Shown here one piece after another: positions 31,301 to 53,377 of a stretch of DNA of 64,000 nucleotides (the stretch's first letter is position 1; every line of letters begins with the position of its first letter). Both the position numbers and the translations under genes were made by a program. Source of the stretch: Branchiostoma floridae (lineage: Eukaryota; Chordata; Leptocardii; Amphioxiformes; Branchiostomatidae); contig NC_049982.1 in NCBI RefSeq assembly GCF_000003815.2, positions 32,440,878-32,504,877 on the forward strand, in the 5' to 3' direction. Under the pieces are notes generated by a model that was not told where the DNA came from, ran no database searches, and worked only from the letters and a program-made list of their open reading frames with translations.

Positions 31301-33819
31301 GACTTGTCAAACCCTGAGAACTCTCCGCTGAGGGAGTTCTTTACTTCACCTCAGGACAGTTTCAGTTTGTACAGTCTTCGTCGGGAAGCATCTAGAAGTA
31401 AAACCAAGAGACATGAACTGTCATTTGCGCCCTGTTCTCTAAGATTATTGTACCACAATGCTAGTTAATCAGTAAAGATGGTTAATTCTATTATGTCTAG
31501 ATTTTAATTCGATTGCCGTCGAATTTTAAAAGTTGTGTTTATGCATTTAACTCAATTGTATCACTGACAAGCGATTCTGTGACTGATGGCGCATTTCATG
31601 TGTATTTTGTTTCTCATACTGAATATCACATGCCAAGTGAATCAAAAATAAATCTCTGAATCTGAAAAGAACATCAGTCAACTCTTGGACTTCTGTGACA
31701 TTTTTCACCCAGGTTCTTCTCCCATGAAGTGGCAGCCATGGCCATTGTTACAGTAAATGGAACACAGATAGAGGGACAAGCAGTCAAGTGCTCATGGGGC
31801 AAAGAGTCCAGCGACCCTATGAACCAGTACCAACAGGTAAAATCTAGAATCTCAACTACTCAGTGTAGTGTACCATATTGTCTCAATGGACCATTTTCAC
31901 ATACCCCAGTGCCTGCTGGGAAAAGAAAGGCACTTTGGGTAGCACGGAGGGCGGTACACTTTCTAGTGTGCCTAGTCTTGGATGTTATGTCCCCTGTGCT
32001 ACCCATAATGCCTCACATCTTCCAGCATGCAGTGGAAATTGTGAAAGGGTGTATTTTTTTTTTTAACCTTTATTTAACCTTGATACATCATTCGGCCTGA
32101 GCCGTTTTTCAAGATTTCAAGGGTGAGTGAGTTGTCCTCAGACGTTGTGTGTATGTAAAAAAAAGTGCTAAACAAGTTGTCACACCTAACCTTTAAGGTT
32201 TTGCATATCTCTGTATCTGTATCTATATAGCTGGTATAACCACCCTTCAATGTAACACACCAGCTACATGCAAACATTTGGCAGTATCTGGTTATATTAC
32301 AGCATCATGTTATGAATGTAAAACACTACTTCAGGTTTGAGACAGATACAAATTGACAAAATAAAAAACAAGAGTGGGACCAAACGACATACCAAACTAC
32401 ATGTGAATGCGGCAAAGGAATCATGAAATACCGTTGCGAACGAGGTTAACTACAATACTCCATCATGAGGTAACCCTCCAGCTTGGAGTTAAAAAAGGGC
32501 ATCTTGCAAATGTTCTGAAATGGATGATTCCCTTTTTACAGCAGGGATATGGAGGAGGCTGGGGTGGAAGTTATGGTAACATGTACGGTAACTACCAGGG
32601 TGCCTACTGGCAGTATCCTCAACAACAGTACATGATGGGAGGAGGAGGAGGGCAGCAAGGCTGGGCTGCTGGAAACTATCACCAGGTCAGGAAAACACTC
32701 AACACTGATCATTTACTGCGTATAATTGTAAAATTTGAGGTAATTTTTTAAAGGACAAGTTGTGAACGGTTTCAGGAATGGCTCATTCTGTATTGTATGA
32801 TTGTTATTCATTATTTGATCTCTTGACACTCTTGACTTGATCTGATTCTAACTCTGGAGCTGTGAAATATTTGACATGGCAGGATGCAATCTTTGTTGTG
32901 ATAACTTTACCACAAAGGAATGAGAATATATAGTTTTTAGCTTATGATTTCTGCAGTGCAGTTTCTATATGACCTGCCAGAGGGTGCTAGCTGTCTGAAA
33001 TCTGCCACATTGCTTGCTTGTATGCTGTACTCTACTGTGCCAGACACACGGCTAAAAGCTTATTTTTCAAACGAAATAGAGTAACCCAGACCCATACCTG
33101 TAATTTCCAAAATACCATCATTTCCCACGAGAAAGGCTTCTTACACTGATTTTAAGAAGCCAAGATGAATGACAGAAAAATGCACCCTCCGTACAAGCCT
33201 CTAATTGTGACTAGTGGTGCGTACCTAAAGCCTGGACTTGTAATTGGACCTAAAAATGTTTAGGTCCAAGTCCAGAAAAAAAACCTAAATGTCCGGGGCC
33301 AAGTCCGGACTTGCAAAAAGCAATCTGTCACTTATATTCCCTTTTTTGTTCTAAACCATCTAAAACCTTCCATAGACAGTAAAATTTGCACTGGAAAAAG
33401 ACAAAAAAACATTTTGTACTTACCCTGGCTATATAATTTGCATGTATTTTTCACATTGCATTTCACTTCATGATAACACGAAATTTATATGCACGATATG
33501 CACACCTCCCCTTCCAAAAAAAATTTTCTAGTGCACATAATATGCAATGATGGGTTCAGGTTCAGGTCAGTTCAGCTGAACCTTAACTGCTGGACCTGAA
33601 TCTGGACCTGAACATGAGTTTAGGTACGCAGCACTAATTGTGACCATTCCCTTACAGGGATGGAACCAGGGCTACAGTATGAGTGGCCAGATGGGCAACT
33701 GGATGGGGGGCGGACAGCAGCAGGGCTACGGGAACAGCCAGATGGGACAGCAACAGCCAGGCAACGGGATGATGCCCAGCCAGGGATACATGCAGCCCCA
33801 ACAGTACCAAACTCAGTAG
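13354..33819 (+). CDS. TIA1: TIA1/TIAL1-type RNA-binding protein, 13 coding exons, complete
   Basis: Exons: 13354-13382, 13529-13625, 13795-13893, 22655-22709, 23765-23852, 26842-26917, 29141-29171, 29602-29676, 30632-30724, 31055-31139, 31713-31836, 32542-32685, 33658-33819. All borders are GT-AG and phases agree, giving 1158 bp or 385 residues plus TAG, the usual length of vertebrate TIA1/TIAR. Three RRMs are visible: RRM1 (~8-83, LYVGNL and DPYCFVEF), RRM2 (~96-174, VFVGDL and SRGYGFVSF), RRM3 (~205-278, VYCGGI and KGYSFIRF). The last two exons encode a Q/G/Y/M-rich low-complexity tail (~285-385) ending YQTQ. The family binds U-rich RNA, promotes recognition of weak donor sites, represses translation and nucleates stress granules. 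One gene appears to stand for both vertebrate paralogues. Symbol choice between TIA1 and TIAL1 is arbitrary; PRTL near the start is closer to TIAL1. Confidence 0.95.
15197..15545. mobile_element. MITE-like element with ends GAAAAATGTTGTGTTTCC
   Basis: The left end (15197-15220) and the reverse complement of the right end (15521-15545) share GAAAAA(A)TGTTGTGTTTCCTGTTTC. The interior carries GGGTCGGCAGGTTTTTCTAGGG. Related fragments occur at about 44994-45066 (GGGTCGGCAGG, GGTAACAGGAAACATAACATTTTCTT) and about 21470-21545. No clean target-site duplication was found, so the superfamily is open. Confidence 0.65.
16314..16642. mobile_element. CAGGGCTCGAAATA-ended MITE, copy 1
   Basis: Starts TAAGGCTCGAAATAC (first bases mutated) and ends TATTTCGAGCCCTG-like. 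The interior is rich in CCTGCACC/GGTGCAGG words. Flanks are AT-rich (AATAA left, TATTA right), so the duplication is not clean. It lies in TIA1-like intron 3. Confidence 0.8.
16940..17142. mobile_element. CTGTAAATGCA-ended TA MITE, copy 1
   Basis: Ends are CTGTAAATGCATTTAA at left and CTTTTACAG-TA at right. The interior has the family's TTCGCGGT/ACCGCGAA words in decayed form (AACTTCGCAAGG, ACCACCACGAAC). Confidence 0.75.
17204..17636. mobile_element. hAT-type MITE with 8-bp duplication CAATACAC
   Basis: Starts TAGGGCTGGGTATCGGTAC and ends GGTACCCACCCCTA, so the termini are inverted repeats. CAATACAC lies at 17196-17203 and again at 17637-17644, a perfect 8-bp target-site duplication. The interior has ATTGGACCGGTC and GGTCCAGGTTCAGG words shared with the copies at 27141, 33212 and 59295. 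At 433 bp it has no coding capacity. Confidence 0.92.
18058..18157. other. Assembly gap (100 N)
   Basis: Exactly 100 N inside TIA1-like intron 3, the conventional length for a gap of unknown size. It falls in a repeat beginning near 17905 with ACCTCCATGAAAAATGGAGGT and continuing after the gap with GGACCTCTGGATGGATTG. Missing sequence is probably repeat. Confidence 0.95.
18999..19211. mobile_element. CTGTAAATGCA-ended TA MITE, copy 2
   Basis: Flanked by TA at 18999-19000 and 19210-19211. Ends are CTGTAAATGCATTTAAG and CATTTGCAG. The interior CGCG words have mostly decayed to TG/CA, as expected of an old methylated copy. Confidence 0.78.
20986..21274. mobile_element. CAGGGCTCGAAATA-ended MITE, copy 2, duplication TCTAT
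   Basis: CAGGGCTCGAAATAC at the left mirrors TATTTCGAGCCCTG at the right. TCTAT occurs directly on both sides (20981-20985 and 21275-21279). The interior holds GGTGCAGG words. Confidence 0.9.
24045..24133 (+). ncRNA. Candidate microRNA-like hairpin in TIA1-like intron 5
   Basis: A 34-nt left arm (24045-24078, starting GTGGTGGCCAGCTACATG) pairs with 24100-24133 around a 21-nt loop. By hand pairing there is one mismatch and several G:U pairs; the G:U pairs form only if the + strand (same sense as the host gene) is transcribed. Length fits a microRNA precursor. It may equally be a fossil inverted repeat; no family is assigned. Confidence 0.35.
27141..28945. mobile_element. hAT-type MITE with duplication GTTGATAC, split by another element
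   Basis: Starts TAGGGGTGAGTATCGG and ends TTGTACCGATCCCC...AGCTTTA. GTTGATAC flanks it at 27133-27140 and 28946-28953 (perfect 8 bp). Left part 27141-27378 and right part 28794-28945 match the short family copies. The 1.4 kb between them is a separate insertion. Confidence 0.85.
27379..28793. mobile_element. 1.4-kb CpG-rich element nested in the hAT-type MITE
   Basis: Flanked by TA on both sides, with ends CTGTAATTCTTGA and TCAAGAATTACAG. Similarity of the two ends continues imperfectly for about 75 bp (TTAATTTTAGCGTTTTT-like words). The central part, about 28040-28560, is far richer in CpG and GC than the surrounding introns. It contains AAAATGGCGCCGACC and several short open frames on both strands, including a lysine/arginine-rich one on the minus strand (about 28150-28431). 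No transposase motif was recognised. It may be non-autonomous, carrying captured host sequence. Confidence 0.7.
29985..30009. repeat. Short (TGAAC)n tract
   Basis: About four units of CTGAA in TIA1-like intron 8. It follows GCACCTCATATGAGGATGAA and looks like the tail of a degraded retroelement, but no body is recognisable. Confidence 0.45.
30212..30557. mobile_element. CAGGGCTCGAAATA-ended MITE, copy 3, duplication TTTAG
   Basis: Starts CAGGGCTCAAAATAC, ends TATTTCGAGCCCTG. TTTAG lies directly on both sides (30207-30211 and 30558-30562). Its right end is 74 bp ahead of the exon starting at 30632. Confidence 0.9.
31201..31223. repeat. T9-G14 homopolymer pair
   Basis: Nine T followed by fourteen G, then TACCCC, 62 bp after the exon ending at 31139. 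A G14 run can form a G-quadruplex and is also a common sequencing error site. Confidence 0.8.
31885..32050. mobile_element. Diverged inverted-repeat element next to TIA1-like exon 11
   Basis: CATTTTCACATACCCC...GGCACTTTGGGTAGCAC at the left mirrors GTGCTACCCATAATGCC...AATTGTGAAAG at the right. It starts about 50 bp after the exon ending at 31836. The duplication is not clear, so the class is open. Confidence 0.6.
32350..32470. repeat. Dispersed copy of the 4.6-5.4 kb tandem unit
   Basis: ACATACCAAACTACATGTGAATGCGGCAAAGGAATCATG...CGTTGCGAACG follows the same order as ACCTGCCAAACCACAAACGAATGCGACAACGGGAACATG...GATGCGAACGCG in the array. It lies in TIA1-like intron 11. Confidence 0.65.
32538..32544 (+). 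promoter_or_regulatory. NAGNAG tandem acceptor of TIA1-like exon 12
   Basis: The acceptor reads ACAGCAG|GGA. Use of the first AG includes a CAG codon (Q) at the start of the exon and use of the second omits it. Both keep frame. The choice adds or removes one glutamine at the entry to the low-complexity tail. Confidence 0.75.
33212..33636. mobile_element. hAT-type MITE with duplication ATTGTGAC at the last TIA1-like acceptor
   Basis: Ends TAGTGGTGCGTACCTAAA and TTTAGGTACGCAGCACTA are inverted repeats. ATTGTGAC lies at 33204-33211 and 33637-33644 (perfect). The interior shares GGTCCAAGTCC-type words with the other copies but the ends form a distinct subfamily. The right end is 21 nt upstream of the AG at 33656-33657. 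Confidence 0.92.
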
Positions 33820-36300
33820 CACTCAAGTCAACAACAACAACAACAACATCTTATGTTATGTTAGCATGAAAGTTCATCTGTTTTGGGTAGTTATTATAGT
33901 ACACAGCTAAAACTTTGATCTAAAAAAAAGTAACGCATTGAATTTTGGACTACTGCAGTCTTCCTCAGAATGCAATCATCTAGATCATTTGATATGAGCA
34001 ATTGGTCTATTGGCAAAATGAATTTCCAGGCACGTGTGACCAATTGCTGATGTCTCATGTTCGTATGTTCATGTTATTTTTGGACACTACAATTCTGGGG
34101 AGGGCTTCAGTCAGATGGTCTAAAATCTGATGTTGTATATTTGCACTGGAACAGAGTTTTAGCTGTGTACTGTATATATAACAACATCTTAAATGTACAC
34201 CTCAGCAGATCTCTCTCCTAAACTAAGCCCCCAACGGTTCATCCATCTTAGCTCCTTCAAATTAGTCCACCTTTAATGCTACTGTTTAGGCCATTTCATT
34301 GAGTTTCATTGTGCGTTTTTATCAGTAAATAATGATCATAAATCAGCAGGATTATGAACAATAAGGAAGATGTACAGATACATTATGATGACTATGTTGT
34401 ACTTTTTCAACAAAAACTTTGGAAGACTGATCGGTCCCATTCTTGTAGATAATGTCTGTGTTTTCAATCTGATCTGATCATTTTGGCTGACTTACTTGAT
34501 GGTACTTTAATTTGTTCTTGAGGCCTCAACTTGATTCAGATTTTATTAGTAGTTACATGTATCCCAAGCACTTTTGTCATCAAGAAGTTTTGCTTTGCTA
34601 ATGTGGAATAGTAACCATGGGTTCGAGCTGGTGTTAAGGCTTTGCTGCAGTATTGGTATTAAGTATCAGTAGTGGTGAGATGCCACTAGCTGATAACTGA
34701 TGGTAAAGTGCATGAGTGCCACAGGATAACTTGAAGATGATTTCATGTAACTGATTCACTCCTGATGGACATCTGACAATTATTTCAGCCGTGACACACA
34801 CACGGCAGAAATAATAGCCTCCGTAGAATTTGAATATTCAAGTGTAAGATAAAGTGTCCGAGTCTGTTCCACCCTTCGCCCCCCTTGTGTCCACGGAAGA
34901 GAACCATTTATTTAGAACAGACATTGTTAACCCAGCGGCTGCCGAGTTATTTTGACCTGTTGAACAGACGTCGTAGAAGCCAACCAGGGTGTCCTAAGTC
35001 GAGATAGCTCTCGTCTAAAAAAGCTTTTTTCACAACACAAAAGACTTGAGTGTGTATTTGTGTGTAGGCTGGGTTTTGCAAGACCATTTGCTGCACCACG
35101 TGTGGACAATGACTAAAACGTTTTGCTGTACAAAATTTTTGGAACTCCGCGGTTTCTCAAACTAAAGCTAGGAGGTCCCGTGTGTGCAAGTTTCTTTTGC
35201 CTTTCAATATTTTCACTTTTGTCATGTCACGATCATGAATGTTGTGAAAACACGTTTGATATACAACATTGATAAAAAAACATCTTATGTACAGTAATTT
35301 AAAAACCTGATAAAAACACTACAAGTAAGACTGATGAGACTGTAGTTTAAAAGTTAGATGACTGAGCTGTGTTTTCTCAGCAAGTTGTTGACATAACCCA
35401 AGAAAAAGACAACAAAATGTATATGATACTACAGAAGTTGTGGTGTCCTTGCGTGAGTCCTAATGCCGAAAACTGTTGATGTGACAGAAAACTTGCATGA
35501 TGAGTCATTTACTACATGTTCTGTCATCAGGGACACCCAAAAACTTCTTAACGTTGAGAGAGAAAACTCTTGGCTGTTCTACCCTTCCTAAGATGCCTGT
35601 TTGCAATGAGTTGGTAGGTTTTCATTCTTCAGACAAGTATATGTGACCCTAATTGCCAAACAGGAGAGCCTACCTTAACTTGCTCCCGTAATTCGTTTGG
35701 TTTTTTTTTTAAGAAGTTCATCAGCCAGTCTATGATTCCAATACGTGCTCACGACAAGTTTTCTTAAGTCATACATCTTGCTTGTACAGGCTTTACAGAA
35801 GTGTATGCTTGCTAAAAGAGGAGACATCCAGACAGGCCTTATAAAAAAAAAGATCTTTGGTACTTATAGAACATTTTGAAGCTGATTTTTATCCAAAGTT
35901 TCCCTTATATACATGAAGAGAAAATTGTAGGCATCAAATCCGACTGGAAGATATGTTGATGTGGTCAATGAGGCAAATGTAAAACTGTAGTGAGTAATTT
36001 ATATACTGTTAAGACGTGATCCTATTTTAGTATGAATGAAGTAAGTAGTAGACAACTTATAGTCAAGCTGTTAGTAGGTAGAGGTTAACAATAGTGATGG
36101 ATGTGGGTGTACAAAGGTATTCCTTCCTTTTATTATGATACACAATAAAGTATAGAGGGGTAAGAAGTAGATGGAACTGTTCCTGATTTAGTTCTGTGGG
36201 TTGGTTGGTGTAGTTGCTTGATTAGACGATAATCAGTCCGTGTGTAAACCAAGTAACATGGGGAGCGGCTGGTTTTGTAGGCGGGAAAAGAAGAAATAAA
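33820..36300 (+). other. Probable 3' UTR of the TIA1-like gene
   Basis: About 2.4 kb follow the stop with no recognised transposon, unlike the introns. This fits a retained transcribed region. AATAAA occurs at 36144-36149 and 36295-36300, either of which could be the polyadenylation signal. Stretches of T and ATTTA-like words are present. The exact end is unknown. Confidence 0.5.
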
Positions 36301-36514
36301 AAGAAATATGATTTCTACCCTTTGTCTTGTCAATGATTAATGATAGGATGTGTAAGAAAGTGTACCGGGGCTGTCTCCAGGACCCATCCTTCTGTTCAGG
36401 ATGGAAATTTCCTTTTTTTCATCCCATCTGTCACAAAAGTCTTAAATTAATGACATGAAACTTGAAAATATACTTTCATAAACTTAGAATGATATGTTCT
36501 GGGGTGTCTAAGTA

Positions 36515-37000
36515 TTCATACAATCCTTACAGGAAACATACAATCCTTATGCAATTCATACGATCCACTACTAAGAAACATATGATCCTTACGGAAAACA
36601 TACAATCCTTACGGAAATCATACAATCTTTACGGAATTCATACAATCCTTCCGCCACACTGGGCTGTGCTCTGTTACAGATTGATTCCTTTTCTTCAGCT
36701 AGTCTAGTGGTATAAAACACACGGATGTGTCACCCAATAAGTTGCCACTCATGAAGGTGGAGGTTTCAGGGCTTAGCAGGGTGGGATAATCTCAATATCG
36801 TTGGAAGAAATGCAAGTTCCGAGGCCGCCATATTGAATTAGTAAGGATCGTATGATTTCCATAAGGAACGTATGATTTCTGTAAGGATTGTATGTTTCTT
36901 AGTAGTGGATCATATGAATTCCGTAAGGATTGTATGTATCTTAGTACATGTATATCGTATGAATTCCATAATGATCGTTTGTTTCTCGTAAGGATTGTAT
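36515..37000. repeat. Foldback element with tandem-repeat arms
   Basis: The left arm (about 36515-36652) is a run of about six units close to CATACAATCCTTACGGAAAT. The right arm (about 36838-37000) has the same unit in reverse complement, about seven copies, as ATTTCCGTAAGGATTGTATG. A 185-bp spacer separates them. Each arm also holds one matching variant, ATCCACTACTAAGAAACATA and its mirror, in mirrored order. This shows the arms arose by inverted duplication. Confidence 0.88.
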
Positions 37001-37734
37001 ATAAAATACCCCCGATGTTCAACAAGGAAAATCAACAACATGGGCTTTCAAACAATAAGTTTGGACAGAAAAAAATGTAGTGCTGCAGACAGCCCTGAAA
37101 TGTACAATAAATGTTAACTTCAGTTAAGTTTGTAAAATGTTGAAAATATTTCCATATAGCAACTTATCAGCAAGCTGCCACAACTTTTGCAAACCAGGAG
37201 ATAAGGGATGGCAGACTTCACCCCCTAACCATACCACCCTGTGAGGCCAGTGAACACTAATGGAAATCTGTATTGGCGATAATGTATAAATAGTCAAGTT
37301 CAGGGTGTTATAATCTCATCTGTGAACATTCCAGATCGTAAGAACTCACCCCACACAGCAGCCCGCTATTTCAAGTGTCCAAAAGTCTGATTTTTTTAAA
37401 ATTTCGGCCAGCAGAAGGTCCCGCAGCCGTCAATTTTGCCGCCATCTTGGCATCACATGACCTCAAGTTAGGGACTGACCACTTTAAATTGAGGTCAGCA
37501 CAGGCTAAAAAAATAAACCAAAACACTGTTTTTTTGCCTAATCTGAACGTCTGCACCCTACACTGTCTCACCAATATGAAATTTCTCTTACATTTTCCTG
37601 CTACAAGTCAAAAATAGGCTAAAACACTGTATGGACTCATTTTGGGCCTTTTGCGGCTGCGTCAATTAGGGTCATTGCCCTGTGAGCCTTCCAGTCACAT
37701 AGAAAAAATTGCAGCACTGATCATGAGCATTTAT

Positions 37735-38150
37735 GGCAACCATTTTTTCTTGTTGGACCAGTCTGAAAAAAAATGGAGCTGAAAGCAATGAGCGGACTGG
37801 ATTTCAGGCCGAATGGAAAATAATCAGATTATATTGGCAGGGGTTTACATGTTTTGTAGCTTAACAGTCCAATAAAATAATAGGAATGAAGCTAAGGGTA
37901 GAGTTTATAGTCATGTCTGCCAAATTCCTACAGTCAAACTTACAGAGTTTACATGAAGACAGGATTTTTACATTTCAGTGGGACTTGGACACGCTGCCAA
38001 AAACTGTAGAAAACTGTTTTGAGTGTTGCCCATTCACAAGTTTCAATAATAAGGTCCAGGTTCCGGGCAGACTGGGCCCTGAATGCCCCTGATCCTCTGG
38101 ACTTGAACTGGATCTGAATTTTCTATCTGCATGGGTACCAACCCCTAGTT
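37735..38150. mobile_element. hAT-type MITE, decayed copy
   Basis: TTCTTGTTGGACCAGTCTG, GAGTTTATAGTCATGTCTGCC, CCCATTCACAAGTTT and GGGTACCAACCCCTAG match the family in order, but the left terminus is not recognisable. Confidence 0.75.
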
Positions 38151-38721
38151 TGTGTCTATATTAGGAATCACAGGAATAGACACACTATGGACGAAAAATG
38201 CTACGTCCCTCTTTAGGTGTAAAGTAAAAATACACATACACTAGAAAAGCAACATTAAAAAAAAAGAAAATCTTTCCTGTTGCCTTTTGTCAAGCTACTG
38301 GCACACAGTGACATACCATTTACTAGTAGGCTTGCACACAAAAAATGGCCACCCAACATCTGCTTTAATCTTTAACATTATTTATTCAACTGGAGTAATT
38401 CATCAAATTACAGAGATGTTACACTTTTGAATGAAAAAAAAAAAGAATTTGACATACATTGAAATATGCACAATCAGTGAAGTTATGTGCGTTTGATCAT
38501 TGAGGGCATAAATCATAACCGTTGGCCAAAATCTGTTGTATGGTCTTGGTATGACCAAGGAGGTTATACAAAATGTATAGAGACCAGATATGTCACACAT
38601 GTATGACACCACAAAGTAGTTATCAGTGAGACAAAACTTCGACTCCTGGGGGGCAAAAAGAAATGCTAGAAATGCACTACCCACAGTGGAGACACATATA
38701 AAACACCAGTAAGGAGAATCT

Positions 38722-39061
38722 TAGCCTGGTATCCAGCTTATATTATATATATATAATACTATACGTACAGTATATAATACTATTTGCGGAGAGAACAAGA
38801 GACAGGGGCTCGAGCTAGAAACACTAGTTCACCTATATTCGCGGGGTAACGTTTATCCGTTGTATTGAACCTCCTTGGGTATTTCGGGATATCAAGTCGA
38901 CGGACAGTGGTTTAAAACTGCAATACCTAACAGAAATGCAATTTGGAACCACTGTCTGTTCATCGACGTAATCCCTAAATTCCCTGTTTGGAGGTAAAAC
39001 GGATATAGGTTACCTCGCGGATAATGGTGAACTATCGTTAATACGGCTGGATACCAGGCTA
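38722..39061. mobile_element. TAGCCTGGTATCCAGC-ended MITE with 9-bp duplication
   Basis: The 16-bp terminal repeats TAGCCTGGTATCCAGC are a perfect inverted pair. Flanks GGAGAATCT (38713-38721) and GAAGAATCT (39062-39070) match at 8 of 9. The interior block GGGATATCAAGTCGACGG...CCACTGTCTGTT recurs at about 60400-60490. A 9-bp duplication suggests a Mutator-like origin, though that is inference. Confidence 0.85.
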
Positions 39062-39459
39062 GAAGAATCTTAGAGATATTATTCAGCCTGCTTCTGACAA
39101 GTAACAATTAAAAAACAACAACTGTTTGTCCTATCTAATGAAGGATAAATGTATCCACAGATTTGTAACCATTATTTTGCAAAACATTGAAAACATACAA
39201 GCTGCACAAGGAAGGACTAAATACATCCATTGTTGCTGGTGTCATATTCGTTCTCTCATAACGTCCTGTTTCAACAAAAATCTCCAGGTTTTATACATTT
39301 CCTCACTGGGAAATACAAATGCTACCTTGAAAGAAACTGAATACATTTCCTGGAACAGTGAGGTGCAGTACCATCCATCAGCTGAGCACCTGACAGGGTG
39401 ACTAACAGCTGTGGCACCTGGCAGGGTGAGTAACAGCTGTGACTCCTGCATGAGTCCAC

Positions 39460-39474
39460 ACCGGAAGTGACGTA
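39460..39474 (+). promoter_or_regulatory. ETS/CRE composite site in the RING-ligase promoter
   Basis: ACCGGAAGTGACGTA joins an ETS core (CCGGAAGT) to a CRE-like TGACGT. The first donor of the gene lies 146 bp downstream. The surrounding 39440-40540 region is GC- and CpG-rich relative to the rest. No TATA box was seen. Confidence 0.65.
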
Positions 39475-39620
39475 CCGGGTGGAGCCGGAAGAAGCCCCAC
39501 AGCCCCTCATCATCTGGTTGGTGAGAAGAGCACAGGGCACTCAAGACGACCCACAGCCACACAGGAGTTCACCCCGCAAAAACACTCTCTTCTCAGCCCT
39601 GTTCCGAGAGAACACTACAG
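39475..39620 (+). other. Probable 5' UTR exon of the RING-ligase gene
   Basis: A strong donor, CTACAG|GTACGT, ends at 39620. In the frame that would continue into the next exon there is a TGA at 39522-39524 and no ATG afterwards, so the exon is best read as leader. A second donor, GCACT|GTAAGT, near 40073 in a CpG-rich stretch could mark an alternative first exon. The transcription start is not determined. Confidence 0.45.
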
Positions 39621-40210
39621 GTACGTCGTTAGAATTGTGCTGGTTGATAGTAAGTAGGATTTAGCGAGTGGCGGAGAACACCGTGCCCGCGAAATACCGC
39701 TGCAGGCCCAGGGGGGCGAAGTGCTTTGTTTGCAGGACTTCTCTTCAGTGGAGGACAGGATCCCCGCATACCCAACAAGGCCGGGGGATTCAGGGTTTTT
39801 ATTCTGTCGAAAACTCACGACTGGGAGGGTTTTTCGTCACTGAATAGCACAGTTTGTTGAAGGTATGGTGTTTGTGTAAGCATATCTCGTCCGTGTGCGT
39901 GCACAGTATTTTTGTGTGGTGTTTTTTTGGGCCGGGAACAGAGAAGGACCTTGGCGGCGCTCGCGCGCTGCCTGCCGCTGCACCCCGAAAATGTAAACCA
40001 TACATACAACAACGAGAAGGTTTACCTTGGTTTCTGTTTTTTTTATCGGGACCAGGCGTTTGTACCTCCGCACTGTAAGTTTGTTAAGTTGAGATGTAGG
40101 TTAGTGGTGAGGTTACGGAGATGAGGTTGCGTTGTGAAACGTGTTTGTGTTTATTTCTTTGGCTGTAGGATCGGCAGGGAAGGGACTGCGAACTCGGACG
40201 GGCAGGAGGG

Positions 40211-53377
<13,167 letters not shown>

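Noticed and set aside
36515-37000. Foldback arms as a CRISPR array
   Set aside because: No unique spacers of constant length; the two arms are inverted copies of one simple unit in an animal genome.
39242-39562. Minus-strand open frames over the RING-ligase promoter
   Set aside because: They overlap the CpG-rich leader, lack splice or domain support and have no codon pattern; GC-rich DNA yields such frames by chance.
39467-39664. Open frame through the first RING-ligase exon that reads protein-like
   Set aside because: It has no ATG and its phase at the 39620 donor leads to an early stop in the next exon, so I treat the exon as leader.
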